Of a stretch of 64,000 nt of DNA, positions 1-10,578 are shown piece after piece. Numbering within the stretch: position 1 is the stretch's first letter; each line of letters opens with the position of its first letter. The DNA lies in the NCBI RefSeq assembly GCF_013284055.1, contig NZ_CP054143.1, forward strand, positions 930,001 to 994,000. Direction: 5' to 3'. The notes beneath the pieces are model-generated. The model was not told where the DNA came from, did no database searches, and was given only the letters and a program-made list of their open reading frames with translations. Source of the stretch: Deefgea piscis (GTDB lineage Bacteria > Pseudomonadota > Gammaproteobacteria > Burkholderiales > Chitinibacteraceae). The position numbers were made by a program, and so were the translations under genes.

Positions 1-1235
1 AAGCTGCCATTGAGTAATGTGGGATACACCAGCACCCGACTTGGCCCTAGATGCACTTCTAAATCTCTGACCAGCTGCTCTAAGCGCAGCAACTGATTTT
101 GTGGCACTTTAGATACCAAGATCGTCATGCTATTGGCGTCAGCGGCAATCAACTTTTTATTTGAATGCATCACTCGCTCATTGAGTAATAGTGGCGCAGC
201 TGCCGCGCGTAATTTGCTGTCGGCATTTTCGCTGAGCGTTGAGAGTTTTTCTGAGCGCGGCCACAGTAAGGGCTCGTTAATTTGCACTGGATCGGGATAA
301 AAATACCAAAATAGTAGCGACAAAACGCCGAGAACCATGATTGCCGCCAACCGCCAAAGATGGCTAAAACGCGGTGACGATGCCGCTTCATCTTGCAATA
401 CGCTTTGCACATGCTTAGCGTCCACACTCACAGCTTGATCGGTGTAGGCCGCCAGCAAGGCTTGATCTGCAATCAAATTAATCTGCCGACTGATCCCATG
501 CGCTGCTTTGGCAATCAATTGCACCGCCGCAGCGCTAAACAAGGTTTCTCCTTGATAACCCGCAGCGGATAAGCGGCAAGCCAAATATTCGCTCACCTCA
601 TCGACCGTAAGTGAAGGCAAAACTAAGTTGTGACTGACTCGTTCACGCAGCGGACTTAACGCCGTATTGGCCCATTGCAGCTCTAACTCTGGGCGGGCAA
701 ACAGCACGATTTGCAATAATGGCTGCGATCTAACGGCTAAATCACTCAATAAGCGCAATAGCTCAAACGATTCAACCGGCATGGCATGCGCAGCATCCAG
801 CAATAACACCACCCGCCGACCTGCAGCCTGCCGTTGTATGAGCTCCGCTTCAATTCGAGCATACACTTGATGGCAACTGGTCCCACTGAGTTGAATCTGT
901 AATTGCGTCGCAATGGTGACTAAAAACTCATTCTCAAGTACCGCAAAATTCGGCATAAATATGGTATCAACGCGATTGGATAGCCGTGCCAATAGCATGC
1001 GGCACAATAGCGTTTTGCCCGCGCCAATTTCAGCGATCACTTGAATCAAGCCTTCACCCGCCTGAATACCGCTCAGTACGGTATCAAGTATTTCACCGCG
1101 CCCCGCCCCTAAGAAGAAAAAATCAGGATGCGAAGTCAGACGAAATGGTGGGCTATGTAAACCAAAATACGTTTGATACAAAATTAAACCCCATGACATA
1201 AGCCGTATGGCAGCAGCTTGAAAACAAGATTTCAT
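1..1235 (-). CDS. GspA/ExeA-like AAA+ ATPase (C-terminus cut by window start)
   Basis: The minus-strand frame is open from the window edge to an ATG at 1235; a second in-frame ATG at 1199 is an equally possible start. The N-terminus has the YFGLHSPPF block typical of ExeA/GspA/MshM ATPases, which pair with type II secretion or type IV pilus-like assembly at the inner membrane. A Walker A-like AEIGAGKT is at about residues 68-75 and one membrane segment at about 293-313, followed by a periplasmic part that runs off the window. Odd point: the Walker B region reads LLLDAAH (about 144-150) where the family usually has DEAQ or DEAH, so the catalytic glutamate is an alanine. The gene is divergent from mlaF. 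The family call is firm; the exact secretion or pilus system cannot be told from here. Confidence 0.8.
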   Translation of the reverse strand, partial: MKSCFQAAAIRLMSWGLILYQTYFGLHSPPFRLTSHPDFFFLGAGRGEILDTVLSGIQAGEGLIQVIAEIGAGKTLLCRMLLARLSNRVDTIFMPNFAVLENEFLVTIATQLQIQLSGTSCHQVYARIEAELIQRQAAGRRVVLLLDAAHAMPVESFELLRLLSDLAVRSQPLLQIVLFARPELELQWANTALSPLRERVSHNLVLPSLTVDEVSEYLACRLSAAGYQGETLFSAAAVQLIAKAAHGISRQINLIADQALLAAYTDQAVSVDAKHVQSVLQDEAASSPRFSHLWRLAAIMVLGVLSLLFWYFYPDPVQINEPLLWPRSEKLSTLSENADSKLRAAAAPLLLNERVMHSNKKLIAADANSMTILVSKVPQNQLLRLEQLVRDLEVHLGPSRVLVYPTLLNGS

Positions 1236-1395
1236 CTGTCAAATAGCATAGCGTTTGTTTAAATAAATTGTAAGTAAATGTAAAGAAAGAATTTGCTCTG
1301 GCAACACTCATCGAGGTATCTCATGCCCCGCCTTAAAAACCATGAGCCAGCATGCAATACGTCAAATAGTCAGGTGTGAGAAAATATATACACGG

Positions 1396-1401
1396 TATAA
1401 T
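1396..1401 (+). promoter_or_regulatory. -10-like TATAAT upstream of mlaF
   Basis: A perfect TATAAT lies in the 316-bp gap (1236-1551) between the divergent ATPase and mlaF. No good -35 is visible at 16-18 bp. A second -10-like TATACT is at 1503-1508, nearer the gene, and a small GCTGC-AAC-GCAGC hairpin is at 1468-1480. Nothing else is recognisable in this gap. Which hexamer drives the mla operon is undecided. Confidence 0.3.
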
Positions 1402-1551
1402 CCGGCGTTATGATTGAAGAAGCTGCAAGCCTGTCATCAGCGCAATGACGGTGATGCGAATTGTTTTGCTGCAACGCAGCATCAATAATGACCTCTAGCC
1501 TGTATACTTAGAAAGCCCTAAAATTCGTTTTCAATCACTCAGCTTAAATCC

Positions 1552-2346
1552 ATGAACCTGCTTGAATTTCAAAATGTCAGCTTTTCCTATGCTGAAAACC
1601 AGATATTGCGCGACGTATCGTTATCAATACGCCGTGGTCAACTGGTGGCAATCATGGGTGGCTCAGGCTCGGGTAAAACTACCTTGCTCAAATTGATTGG
1701 CGGCCAATTACAGGCCCAGCAAGGTGCTGTCTGGCTGGATGGGCAAAATGTTGGCCAACTCAACGAGCACGATCTGTATCAAATGCGGCGTAAATTGGGC
1801 ATGTTGTTTCAATTTGGGGCGTTATTTACGGATTTATCGGTGTTTGATAACGTGGCTTTCCCGCTGCGCGAGCGCACTCAGCTACCTGAATCGATGATTA
1901 AAGATTTAGTGCTGATGAAGCTCGAAGCCGTTGGTTTACGCGGCGCGGCACAGCAAATGCCGCATGAATTATCTGGCGGCATGGCAAGACGCGTGGCTTT
2001 GGCGCGCGCCATTGCTTTAGACCCTGCGGTGATGCTGTATGACGAACCGTTTACTGGCTTAGATCCGATTTCTTTGGCAACGGTGGGTAAATTAATTCGT
2101 GAACTCAATGATGCCCTCGGTACGGCGTCGATTGTGGTCACGCATGATGTTGCCGAATCGTTGGCGATTGTCGATTACGTTTACTTCCTAGCCGATGGCT
2201 GCGTAGTGGCCGAAGGCACGCCAGCAGAAGTCAAAGCCTCAACGCACCCTTTCGTGCAGCAGTTTATTCATGCACGTCCCGATGGCCCATTGCCATTTCA
2301 TAAGCCAGCAGTACCTTATGCTGAGCAACTGGGTTTGACATGTTGA
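1552..2346 (+). CDS. mlaF: phospholipid ABC transporter ATP-binding protein MlaF
   Basis: Cytoplasmic ATPase of the MlaFEDB inner-membrane complex, which moves phospholipids between the inner membrane and the periplasmic carrier MlaC to keep the outer membrane asymmetric. The 264-aa protein has Walker A GGSGSGKTT at residues 36-44, the signature LSGGM (140-144) that is typical of MlaF rather than LSGGQ, and Walker B VMLYDE (160-165). It is followed by mlaE, mlaD, mlaC and mlaB on the same strand with short gaps or overlaps, so one operon is expected. Length and order match the family. Confidence 0.95.
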   Translation: MNLLEFQNVSFSYAENQILRDVSLSIRRGQLVAIMGGSGSGKTTLLKLIGGQLQAQQGAVWLDGQNVGQLNEHDLYQMRRKLGMLFQFGALFTDLSVFDNVAFPLRERTQLPESMIKDLVLMKLEAVGLRGAAQQMPHELSGGMARRVALARAIALDPAVMLYDEPFTGLDPISLATVGKLIRELNDALGTASIVVTHDVAESLAIVDYVYFLADGCVVAEGTPAEVKASTHPFVQQFIHARPDGPLPFHKPAVPYAEQLGLTC

Positions 2347-2370
2347 ATACCACCATCGCGGAGGCCACTT

Positions 2371-3156
2371 TTGTTGTTTAATTTTTTTAGCCGTCTTGGC
2401 GCACCATTCACCAATGCCTTGATTAAGCTGGGTTTTGCTTGCCGATTTTTAATCGCTATTTTGCGCCATTCAGGCAGTTGCCTGCTGCGCCCGCAATTGA
2501 CGATGCGTGAGATTTGGTTTGCTGGCGTGTTATCGGTATTGATTATTTCAGTGTCGGGGCTGTTTGTGGGCATGGTGTTGGCGTTGCAAGGCTATGACAC
2601 GCTGCAACGCTTTGGCGCTTCGAGCTCGCTCGGGATTTTAGTAGCGTTATCTTTAGTTCGCGAATTGGGCCCCGTGGTTGCTGCGCTCCTTTTTGCCAGC
2701 CGCGCTGGTAGTGCCATCACGGCTGAAATTGGTTTAATGAAAACCACCGAGCAATTGTCTGCCATGGAAATGATGGCGGTTAATCCAATCGCCCGCGTAG
2801 TTGCACCGCGTTTTTGGGGTGGGGTGATCTCCATGCCTTTACTGGCAGCGATCTTTAGCGCGATGGGGATTTTTGGCGGTTACTTGGTCGGCGTGCACTT
2901 ATTGGGCTTGGACGACGGTAGTTTTTGGTCGCAAATGCAAGGCGCGGTTGATTTTCGCCTTGATGTGATGAATGGCATTATCAAAAGTGTGTTCTTTGGT
3001 TTTGCCGTGTCTTTAATCGCCGTTTTTGAAGGTTACGATGCACTGCCAACCGCAGAAGGGGTTTCGCGGGCGACGACACGCACGGTAGTCACGAGTTCTT
3101 TAGTTATTTTGGCGCTGGACTTTATTTTGACCGCGTTTATGTTCCGAGGGGTTTAA
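2371..3156 (+). CDS. mlaE: phospholipid ABC transporter permease MlaE
   Basis: Permease subunit of the Mla complex. The protein is about 261 aa with several hydrophobic segments and the MlaE/YrbE family core (a VRELGPVVAALLFASRAG-like stretch near residues 95-112). There is no ATG at the family start. A TTG at 2371 (or the adjacent TTG at 2374) follows a good ribosome site GCGGAGG at 2358-2364, so a TTG start is chosen. It sits 24 bp after mlaF and 2 bp before mlaD. Confidence 0.92.
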   Translation: MLFNFFSRLGAPFTNALIKLGFACRFLIAILRHSGSCLLRPQLTMREIWFAGVLSVLIISVSGLFVGMVLALQGYDTLQRFGASSSLGILVALSLVRELGPVVAALLFASRAGSAITAEIGLMKTTEQLSAMEMMAVNPIARVVAPRFWGGVISMPLLAAIFSAMGIFGGYLVGVHLLGLDDGSFWSQMQGAVDFRLDVMNGIIKSVFFGFAVSLIAVFEGYDALPTAEGVSRATTRTVVTSSLVILALDFILTAFMFRGV

Positions 3157-3158
3157 TA

Positions 3159-3632
3159 GTGAAACGAGGCATGATTGATTTTTGGGTGGGTTTATTTGCC
3201 GCAGCTGGCATTGCCGCCCTATTGTTTTTAGCGTTGCAAGTGAGTAGCTCAAGCAGTTTGCCTGCCACATCGAGCTACGAATTAAGCGCTGATTTTGAAA
3301 ACATCGGCGGCCTTAAACCTCGCGCGCCGATTAAAAGTGCTGGGGTGGTGGTTGGCCGCGTGAGCAATATTAGTTTTGATAATGAACGCTATGTCGCCAA
3401 GGTCGAAATGGCGATGGATAGCCGCTACCACTTTAGCAAAGACAGCTCTGCAGAGATTCTGACCTCGGGCTTATTGGGCGAACAATATATTGGCATCACG
3501 CCGGGCGCAGACGAGAAAAACCTCGTCAATGGTGATCGCTTTAAAGTCACCTCTTCTGCCATTGTGCTGGAGCAACTCATTAGTCGCTTTTTATTTAGTC
3601 AAGGCGACAAAGCCAACAACTCGGAGCAATAA
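3159..3632 (+). CDS. mlaD: Mla pathway substrate-binding protein MlaD (MCE domain)
   Basis: MCE-domain protein, anchored by one N-terminal membrane helix (about residues 8-28), forming the periplasmic hexameric ring of the MlaFEDB complex through which phospholipids pass. The single MCE domain follows the helix (ADFENIGGLKPRAPIKSAGV). At 157 aa it has the usual single-MCE length. The start is GTG at 3159, two bases after the mlaE stop. Confidence 0.93.
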   Translation: MKRGMIDFWVGLFAAAGIAALLFLALQVSSSSSLPATSSYELSADFENIGGLKPRAPIKSAGVVVGRVSNISFDNERYVAKVEMAMDSRYHFSKDSSAEILTSGLLGEQYIGITPGADEKNLVNGDRFKVTSSAIVLEQLISRFLFSQGDKANNSEQ

Positions 3633-3634
3633 AC

Positions 3635-4243
3635 ATGTACTCGCTTTTTAGTAAATTATTATTAATCATCACCTTTAGCTTTACCGCTGGCGCAAGTATT
3701 GCCAACAATGATACGCCAGAACAAATTGTGCGTAGCACCAGTAAAGACGTGCTCGATATCATTAAAAAAAATGATAAAGACACTAGCAAAATGCGCGACT
3801 TAGTCGATCAACGCCTGTCGCCATTGGCCGATTACAATCGAATGACTTCGCTGGCTGTAGGCCGTTACTGGAAAAGCGCAACGCCCGCGCAGCAAGATGC
3901 GCTTAGCAAAGAATTTCGCACCATGATGATTCGCACTTATCTATCGGCGCTGACTTTATACAAAAACGCGCAAATCAATGTGCGCGGTACGCGTGCAGGT
4001 AATGACGCTAGCGAACAAACCGTGCGCACCGAAGTGAGCTTACCGGGGCAAAAACCGATTCCGCTGGATTTTAGCTTTGAAAAAATCGGTAGCGAATGGA
4101 AGGTGTTTGATATCAGCGTTGAAGGCATTAGCTTTATCAATAATCATCGCAACCAATTTGGCGCCGTGATTCGCAAAGATGGCATTGATGGTTTGATTAA
4201 ATCGCTGAGCGAAAAAAATAACAGCTCACGTCAAAGCAAATGA
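3635..4243 (+). CDS. mlaC: periplasmic phospholipid-binding protein MlaC
   Basis: Soluble carrier that shuttles phospholipids between MlaA at the outer membrane and the MlaFEDB complex. The 202-aa protein has an N-terminal signal peptide (hydrophobic run LLLIITFSFTAGASIA) and the MlaC/Ttg2D fold, with the YNRMTSLAVGRYWKSAT block at about residues 65-80. It starts 2 bp after mlaD and overlaps mlaB by 4 bp, implying translational coupling. Confidence 0.93.
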   Translation: MYSLFSKLLLIITFSFTAGASIANNDTPEQIVRSTSKDVLDIIKKNDKDTSKMRDLVDQRLSPLADYNRMTSLAVGRYWKSATPAQQDALSKEFRTMMIRTYLSALTLYKNAQINVRGTRAGNDASEQTVRTEVSLPGQKPIPLDFSFEKIGSEWKVFDISVEGISFINNHRNQFGAVIRKDGIDGLIKSLSEKNNSSRQSK

Positions 4244-4530
4244 AGACCGAGATTCGTATTAGCGCAGAGCTCAGCTTTGCCAGTAGCCCTGCAGCACTCA
4301 ATCTACTCGACGCCTCGTTATCGCAAGCCGAGCTCACGCTCGATTTTAGCGATTTAAAGCAAGTCGATTCGAGTGCTGTGGCCTTACTGCTCGAATGGCA
4401 GCGCCGTGCTAGTGCGGCGCAATGCACATTACGGCTGATTCATTTACCCGCAAATCTACTGCAACTGATTGCCGTTTATGGCTTAAGTCATTTTTTTTAT
4501 AATGCCGGCGAAAGCGAATCAAGTTGCTAA
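4240..4530 (+). CDS. mlaB: STAS-domain protein MlaB
   Basis: Small cytoplasmic STAS-domain partner that binds MlaF and is needed for ATPase activity and complex assembly. The 96-aa protein has the STAS core (LTLDFSDLKQVDSSAVALLLEW) with the conserved DSSA loop near residue 46. Its ATG overlaps the mlaC stop (ATGA), so it is the fifth gene of the mlaFEDCB operon. Confidence 0.88.
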   Translation: MKTEIRISAELSFASSPAALNLLDASLSQAELTLDFSDLKQVDSSAVALLLEWQRRASAAQCTLRLIHLPANLLQLIAVYGLSHFFYNAGESESSC

Positions 4531-4577
4531 AAATGCTCTCTATACTTCATCTATCTAATTTGCTTTTTGAGTCTGCC

Positions 4578-5345
4578 ATGTTACGCCGCCTGATTGTGTT
4601 CCCCTTATTGCTGCTCGGCGCTTGTGCAACGCCGCAAAATAATTACGACCCACTCGAGCCAATCAACCGCCCCATTTATAAAATGAATAAAGCGGTTGAC
4701 GATGCGGTATTGCGACCAGTCGCCAAGGGCTATGTACGCTTTGTGCCGCCGCCGCTACGTAAAGGCGTCGATAACTTTTTTGAAAACATCGATGATTTAT
4801 TCAGCATTCCCGCCGCGCTATTGCAAGGCAAAGCCACCCCAGCATCCAAAAGCTTTGGTCGAGTTTTGGTGAATTCAACCGTGGGCGTGGGCGGCCTTAT
4901 TGATTGGGCTAGTGATTTACCGATTGAAAAACAAAATGAAGACTTAGGCCAAACTCTCGGCTATTGGGGCCTACCAACAGGGCCTTATTTGATGGTGCCA
5001 TTTTATGGCCCAACCACCTTACGCGATAGCGTAGAGCCTTTATCGCGCTTTATTTGGGGGCCAATTGATTACGTTGATGATTTAGCCGGGCAAATCACTT
5101 ATTACAGCGTCTACATCGTCAATGCTCGGGCACAAATCTTACCGTTAGATAAAATCATCGACGAGCAAGTGGATCCCTACGCTTTTATCCGCGACAGCTA
5201 TTTACAGCGCCGCTGGTTTAAAATTCACGATGGCAACCCACCGTTTCCTTTACCCATGGGCTCAGCAGACGACTTAGACGCTGATGGCCCAGAAGCAGCA
5301 CCGATCGCCAGCGCCCCAAGCGCAGCTACTGCGGAAACCCCATGA
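4578..5345 (+). CDS. mlaA: outer membrane lipoprotein MlaA (VacJ)
   Basis: Outer-membrane lipoprotein that removes mislocalised phospholipids from the outer leaflet and hands them to MlaC. The ATG at 4578 gives a lipoprotein signal (LLLLGAC, lipobox LGAC) followed by the YDPLEPINRPIYKMNK family signature. The frame is open further upstream to 4524, but that would put extra residues before the signal peptide. The C-terminus is Ala/Pro-rich. The stop overlaps the next ATPase gene by 4 bp, so mlaA is in the same run as mlaFEDCB. Confidence 0.93.
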   Translation: MLRRLIVFPLLLLGACATPQNNYDPLEPINRPIYKMNKAVDDAVLRPVAKGYVRFVPPPLRKGVDNFFENIDDLFSIPAALLQGKATPASKSFGRVLVNSTVGVGGLIDWASDLPIEKQNEDLGQTLGYWGLPTGPYLMVPFYGPTTLRDSVEPLSRFIWGPIDYVDDLAGQITYYSVYIVNARAQILPLDKIIDEQVDPYAFIRDSYLQRRWFKIHDGNPPFPLPMGSADDLDADGPEAAPIASAPSAATAETP

Positions 5346-6235
5346 GCGCAATTATTTTTGACCACGTAAGCAAACATTTTGGCGACTTTACTGCACTGAA
5401 CGACATTTGTTTTCGCGTTGAAGAAGGCGATTTCTTTGCCCTACTTGGCCCCAATGGCGCCGGCAAAACGACGTTGATTTCTATTCTTGCGGGCCTGAGC
5501 AAAGCCAGCCAAGGGCGCACCACCGTCATGGGTTACGACGTCAGCAGCGATTACCGCCAAGCGCGGCGCGCCGTCGGCATCGTGCCGCAAGAATTGGTGT
5601 TTGATCCTTTTTTCACTGTGCGCGAAACCTTGCAATTTCAATCGGGTTATTTTGGTTTAAAAAATAACGGCGCTTGGATTGACGATATTCTGGAAAACCT
5701 CGGCCTAACGAGTAAAGCCGACGCCAATATGCGCGCCCTATCTGGGGGTATGAAGCGCCGCGTTATGGTAGCTCAAGCCTTGGTACATAAACCCCCGGTT
5801 ATCGTACTTGATGAGCCGACCGCAGGGGTCGATGTCGAGTTACGGCAAACATTGTGGGCCTTTATTCGCAGCCTGAATCAAGCTGGCCATACCATTGTGC
5901 TCACCACGCACTACCTCGAAGAAGCGCAAACACTGTGTAATCGCATCGCCATGCTCAAGCAAGGCCGCCTACTGGCGCTAGAAAACAAAGAGCAAATCAT
6001 GAGCCGGGGCGCCGCGCGCACCGCACTGATCAAGCTCACTGCGGGGCAATGGCCCGCGGCTTTGCAGTCGCTATTACTGCGCGAGCGTGACAATGGCTTT
6101 GAAATCAAACTGGCCGACTGCAATGCACTTGAGCATATTTTAATGACCTTGCGCCAAGCGGGCCTCACGCTCAAAGACATCGAAATTGCCCAAGCTGATT
6201 TAGAAGACATTTTCGTTCAAATGATGAGTGCTTAA
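5342..6235 (+). CDS. ABC-2 type transporter ATP-binding protein (YadG-like)
   Basis: ATPase of a two-gene ABC-2 exporter. The 297-aa protein has Walker A GPNGAGKTT, signature LSGGMKRR, and Walker B VIVLDEPTAGVD, and a C-terminal extension as in YadG/CcmA-like exporter ATPases. The start codon overlaps the mlaA stop. The partner permease follows at 6280. Substrate is unknown; its place in the mla run suggests an envelope role, but that is inference. Confidence 0.88.
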   Translation: MSAIIFDHVSKHFGDFTALNDICFRVEEGDFFALLGPNGAGKTTLISILAGLSKASQGRTTVMGYDVSSDYRQARRAVGIVPQELVFDPFFTVRETLQFQSGYFGLKNNGAWIDDILENLGLTSKADANMRALSGGMKRRVMVAQALVHKPPVIVLDEPTAGVDVELRQTLWAFIRSLNQAGHTIVLTTHYLEEAQTLCNRIAMLKQGRLLALENKEQIMSRGAARTALIKLTAGQWPAALQSLLLRERDNGFEIKLADCNALEHILMTLRQAGLTLKDIEIAQADLEDIFVQMMSA

Positions 6236-6279
6236 CCGCGCGCAACCGTCCCCTCACCGCTGGACCTTAGGCAACGACA

Positions 6280-7035
6280 ATGACCGGTTTTTATACGCTG
6301 TTTTATAAAGAAATATTACGTTTTTGGAAGGTGGGCTTTCAAACTGTCGCCGCGCCGATTTTAACGGCATTGATGTATTTGTTGGTGTTTTCACAAGTAT
6401 TAGCCGATCGCGTTCAGCCCTTAGCAGGCGTGAGCTATACCGCGTTTTTGATTCCTGGCTTGATGATGATGAGCATGCTGCAAAACGCGTTTGCCAATAC
6501 CAGCTCGAGCATTATTCAATCCAAAATCACCGGCAGCATGGTGTTTGTTTTGCTGCCGCCGTTGTCGCACTTTGAGTTTTTCTCAGCCTATACCTTGGCC
6601 GCAATTGTGCGTGGACTGGTGGTCGGTCTAGGGGTATCGCTCACCGCACTAATATTTGATATGCCTAGCCTTAAATACCCCTTATGGATCTTAATTTTTG
6701 CGCTGCTAGGCTGCGGCATTATGGCGGTATTGGGCATGATTGCTGGGATTTGGGCCGAAAAATTTGATCAGCTCGCCGCCTTTCAAAACTTTTTGATTAT
6801 GCCGCTGACGTTTTTATCTGGCGTGTTTTACTCGATTCATAGTTTGCCGTCATTTTGGCAAAAGGTATCGCACTTTAATCCAGTTTTTTATATGATTGAC
6901 GGCTTTCGCTACGGTTTTTTTGGTCAAAGTGATGTCAATCCATGGCTTTCTTTGTCCGTAGTCGGATTTAGTTTACTTATTCTCGCCGCAATGGCCTTCT
7001 CCTTGATAAAATCGGGATACAAAATTCGCCGCTAA
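6280..7035 (+). CDS. ABC-2 type transporter permease (YadH-like)
   Basis: Membrane partner of the ATPase just upstream. The 251-aa protein has about six hydrophobic segments and the ABC2_membrane family features near the N-terminus (FYTLFYKEILRFWK) and in the last third (LTFLSGVFYSIHSLP, then HFNPVFYMIDGFRYGFFG). The gap to the ATPase is 44 bp. No substrate can be deduced. Confidence 0.88.
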   Translation: MTGFYTLFYKEILRFWKVGFQTVAAPILTALMYLLVFSQVLADRVQPLAGVSYTAFLIPGLMMMSMLQNAFANTSSSIIQSKITGSMVFVLLPPLSHFEFFSAYTLAAIVRGLVVGLGVSLTALIFDMPSLKYPLWILIFALLGCGIMAVLGMIAGIWAEKFDQLAAFQNFLIMPLTFLSGVFYSIHSLPSFWQKVSHFNPVFYMIDGFRYGFFGQSDVNPWLSLSVVGFSLLILAAMAFSLIKSGYKIRR

Positions 7036-7094
7036 CTTTTTACTCCAGCGATAATTTCATCGCCTAGAGTCGATTTGACCCCCTAAAGAGCATC

Positions 7095-7334
7095 ATGACG
7101 CCAGAACAAGTACAAGCCCTTATTGCCCAAATCCTGCCTTGCGAACAACTGGATGTTGAAGGCGATGGTCATCATTTTTATGCCACGATTGTCTCAAGCC
7201 GCTTTGAAGGTTTGGGTTTATTAGCGCGACATCGCTTAATCAACGACGGCTTAAAATCCTATATCGATTCAGGTGAATTGCACGCAATTTCAATGCGCGC
7301 GACCCTCACACCGGCTGAAATGGCCAAACGTTAA
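7095..7334 (+). CDS. ibaG: BolA/IbaG family protein
   Basis: BolA-like protein of 79 aa. It carries the family core (FYATIVSSRFEGLGLLARHRLI) with the conserved histidine in the ARHRL segment. BolA proteins bind [2Fe-2S] clusters together with monothiol glutaredoxins. A short BolA gene between mla and murA is the IbaG position known in other proteobacteria. The stop overlaps the next ATG (TAATG). Confidence 0.85.
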   Translation: MTPEQVQALIAQILPCEQLDVEGDGHHFYATIVSSRFEGLGLLARHRLINDGLKSYIDSGELHAISMRATLTPAEMAKR

Positions 7335-7519
7335 TGGCCGAACCCGATAAACGTTTTGATTTATCGGCCATTGATGACGCCAAAGCCGTTATTGAACAAG
7401 CCAAAATCGACGCCAAAAAACCCCAAGATCGCCGTAGCGTTGGCCGTTTAGTGGCACTAACTAATTTGCCGTGGCTAATTGGTATTGTCGCTTGGGTGTG
7501 GTGGACTTGGTTTAAATAA
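7334..7519 (+). CDS. small membrane protein, unidentified
   Basis: A 61-aa ORF whose ATG overlaps the ibaG stop by one base, which argues for a translated, coupled gene. The first 40 residues are charged and predicted helical (RFDLSAIDDAKAVIEQAKID) and the C-terminus is one tryptophan-rich hydrophobic helix (LPWLIGIVAWVWWTWF). I recognise no family. A membrane-tethered small protein is the most that can be said. Confidence 0.6.
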   Translation: MAEPDKRFDLSAIDDAKAVIEQAKIDAKKPQDRRSVGRLVALTNLPWLIGIVAWVWWTWFK

Positions 7520-7620
7520 AACTTCACCGTCGCCAAGCCACTGCCAAGCATCATGCGATCGCGCATTGGATGCTGCATAAGCCATAAGTCGACGGATTTC
7601 ATTGCCTATTTCGTTTTTAG

Positions 7621-8885
<1,265 letters not shown>

Positions 8886-8886
<1 letters not shown>

Positions 8887-9290
8887 TGTTCAATATCAAT
8901 CCCAAACCAGCAAGTGAAGATAGCGACGGCAAACTCAAACCGCCCACACAGGCAGAAAAAACCTGTGCCGTGATTTTGCATTTGTCGGGACTATCTTGGT
9001 TACCGATTATCCCGCTGCAAGTGTTGGCGCTGATTGTTCCTTTTTTGGGTTTGCAATTTGCCCGCGCGCACTCAGAATTCGTTGAACAACACGCGGTGCA
9101 AATTTGTAACTTTCAAATGCTAATGGCTTGTTTTTATGTCTTGGCGCTGATTGCGACCTTGTTCTTTAAAACACCCATTTTTATTTGGTGGGTCGCCATT
9201 GGTGCTTCTTTGTTTTCAGTTTGGGAAGCGGCCAAAGCCATGAATGGTTGGCCAGCTAAATACCCTGCCGGTCTCAAACTATTTAAATAA
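8886..9290 (+). CDS. DUF4870 (Tic20-like) membrane protein
   Basis: A 134-aa protein whose ATG overlaps the murA stop (TAATG). It shows the DUF4870 pattern: a first helix with [22 protein letters not shown], an [17 protein letters not shown] loop, then two more helices. Function of this family is not established. A small GTGGCGC-TTA-GCGCCAC hairpin at 9295-9311 separates it from hisG. Confidence 0.75.
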
Positions 9291-9325
9291 AACCGTGGCG
9301 CTTAGCGCCACTGCAGGAAATCCTA

Positions 9326-9973
9326 ATGATTACGATCGCGCTATCGAAAGGCCGTATTTTTGAAGAAACGCTACCCCTATTGGCAGCGGCAGGGATTGTG
9401 CCAAGTGAAGCGCCCGAAAGCACACGTAAGCTGATTATCGGCACCAATCAAGCCGATGTGCAGCTGATTATCGTACGCGCTTCCGACGTGCCAACTTATG
9501 TGCAATACGGCGCGGCCGACTTAGGCGTTGCCGGTAAAGACGTGCTCATCGAGCATGGCGGCCAAGGTTTGTATCAGCCACTGGATTTAGAAATCGCCAA
9601 ATGCAGCCTGATGGTGGCAGTGCAAAATGGCTTTGATTATGCCGAAGCCGTAAAACAAGGCGCGCGTTTACGCATCGCCACTAAATACACCGAGCAGGCT
9701 AAAGAGCATTTTGCCAGCAAAGGCGTGCACATCGATTTAATCAAACTGTATGGCTCAATGGAATTAGCGCCCTTAGTGGGCTTGGCCGATGCGATTGTGG
9801 ATTTGGTTTCAACCGGTAGCACGCTCAAAGCCAATGATTTAGTGGCCGTTGAGCATATTCGCGATATTTCGAGTCGTTTAGTCATCAATCAATCGGCACT
9901 CAAACTCAAGCAAGCGCGGATTCAACCGATGCTGGACGCGTTTACCGCGACAGTGAACGGCCGGAAAAACTAA
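9326..9973 (+). CDS. hisG: ATP phosphoribosyltransferase, short form HisG
   Basis: First step of histidine synthesis: ATP plus PRPP to phosphoribosyl-ATP. At 215 aa this is the short form, lacking the C-terminal regulatory domain; such enzymes need the HisZ regulatory subunit, which is not in this window. It has the [14 protein letters not shown]-terminus, the [13 protein letters not shown] block and the PRPP-binding [16 protein letters not shown] segment. Start ATG follows CAGGAAATCC. Confidence 0.96.
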   Translation: MITIALSKGRIFEETLPLLAAAGIVPSEAPESTRKLIIGTNQADVQLIIVRASDVPTYVQYGAADLGVAGKDVLIEHGGQGLYQPLDLEIAKCSLMVAVQNGFDYAEAVKQGARLRIATKYTEQAKEHFASKGVHIDLIKLYGSMELAPLVGLADAIVDLVSTGSTLKANDLVAVEHIRDISSRLVINQSALKLKQARIQPMLDAFTATVNGRKN

Positions 9974-9978
9974 GTACC

Positions 9979-10578
9979 GTGCGCTGGCAAAGCTGGATTA
10001 GTTGGCGCAAAGCGCCATTTTATGCGCTAGCCATGATGTTTTGCTGGCCATGGCTATTGCAGCTATTTGCCTTTACCCACGTCAATGAGCGGCTGATTTT
10101 TTTTATTGTTGCCATTTACGCTAATTATTTTTACTTTATTTTTAGTATTGCGAAAGGCCAGCGTCTTAGCGAAGGCGTTACGCCGGAACATGCGGTTTGG
10201 TTGTTTGTCTTAAGTAACATCATTTTGGCCTTGGTCTTTGCTATCGGTTGGCATCATTTTGCTTTATTTGGCCCACAGCTGCATTGCCTCAAAGAGCCGA
10301 CTTTACTGCAAGCGATTTATTTTTCAGCTGAAGTTTTTTCTACCGTCGGTTTTGGCGATTTACTGCCGTGTTCTGATCAAGGGCAAATGCTATTTATTGC
10401 CGAATCACTGATTGGGACCACGCATTTTGGCGTGTTTATGACTTTAATTTTTAGTCGGGTGATTTTTCCGCAATCCAAACCCAAAACGCCGCGTAAACCC
10501 AAAATCGAGCCCAAAACCGAACTCAACGACGATCACGCGGTCAGTAAAACTGACAACTCCACTTCTTCGAATTTATGA
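9979..10578 (+). CDS. two-helix ion channel family membrane protein
   Basis: A 199-aa protein, GTG start at 9979 just after hisG. It has hydrophobic helices in the N-terminal half and then a pore-loop with [10 protein letters not shown], matching the K+ channel selectivity filter (TVGFGD), followed by the last pore helix. The C-terminal 35 residues are charged and Lys/Pro-rich. Likely an inner-membrane K+-type channel of the ion_trans_2 family; physiological role unknown. It overlaps the next gene by 4 bp. Confidence 0.72.
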   Translation: MRWQSWISWRKAPFYALAMMFCWPWLLQLFAFTHVNERLIFFIVAIYANYFYFIFSIAKGQRLSEGVTPEHAVWLFVLSNIILALVFAIGWHHFALFGPQLHCLKEPTLLQAIYFSAEVFSTVGFGDLLPCSDQGQMLFIAESLIGTTHFGVFMTLIFSRVIFPQSKPKTPRKPKIEPKTELNDDHAVSKTDNSTSSNL

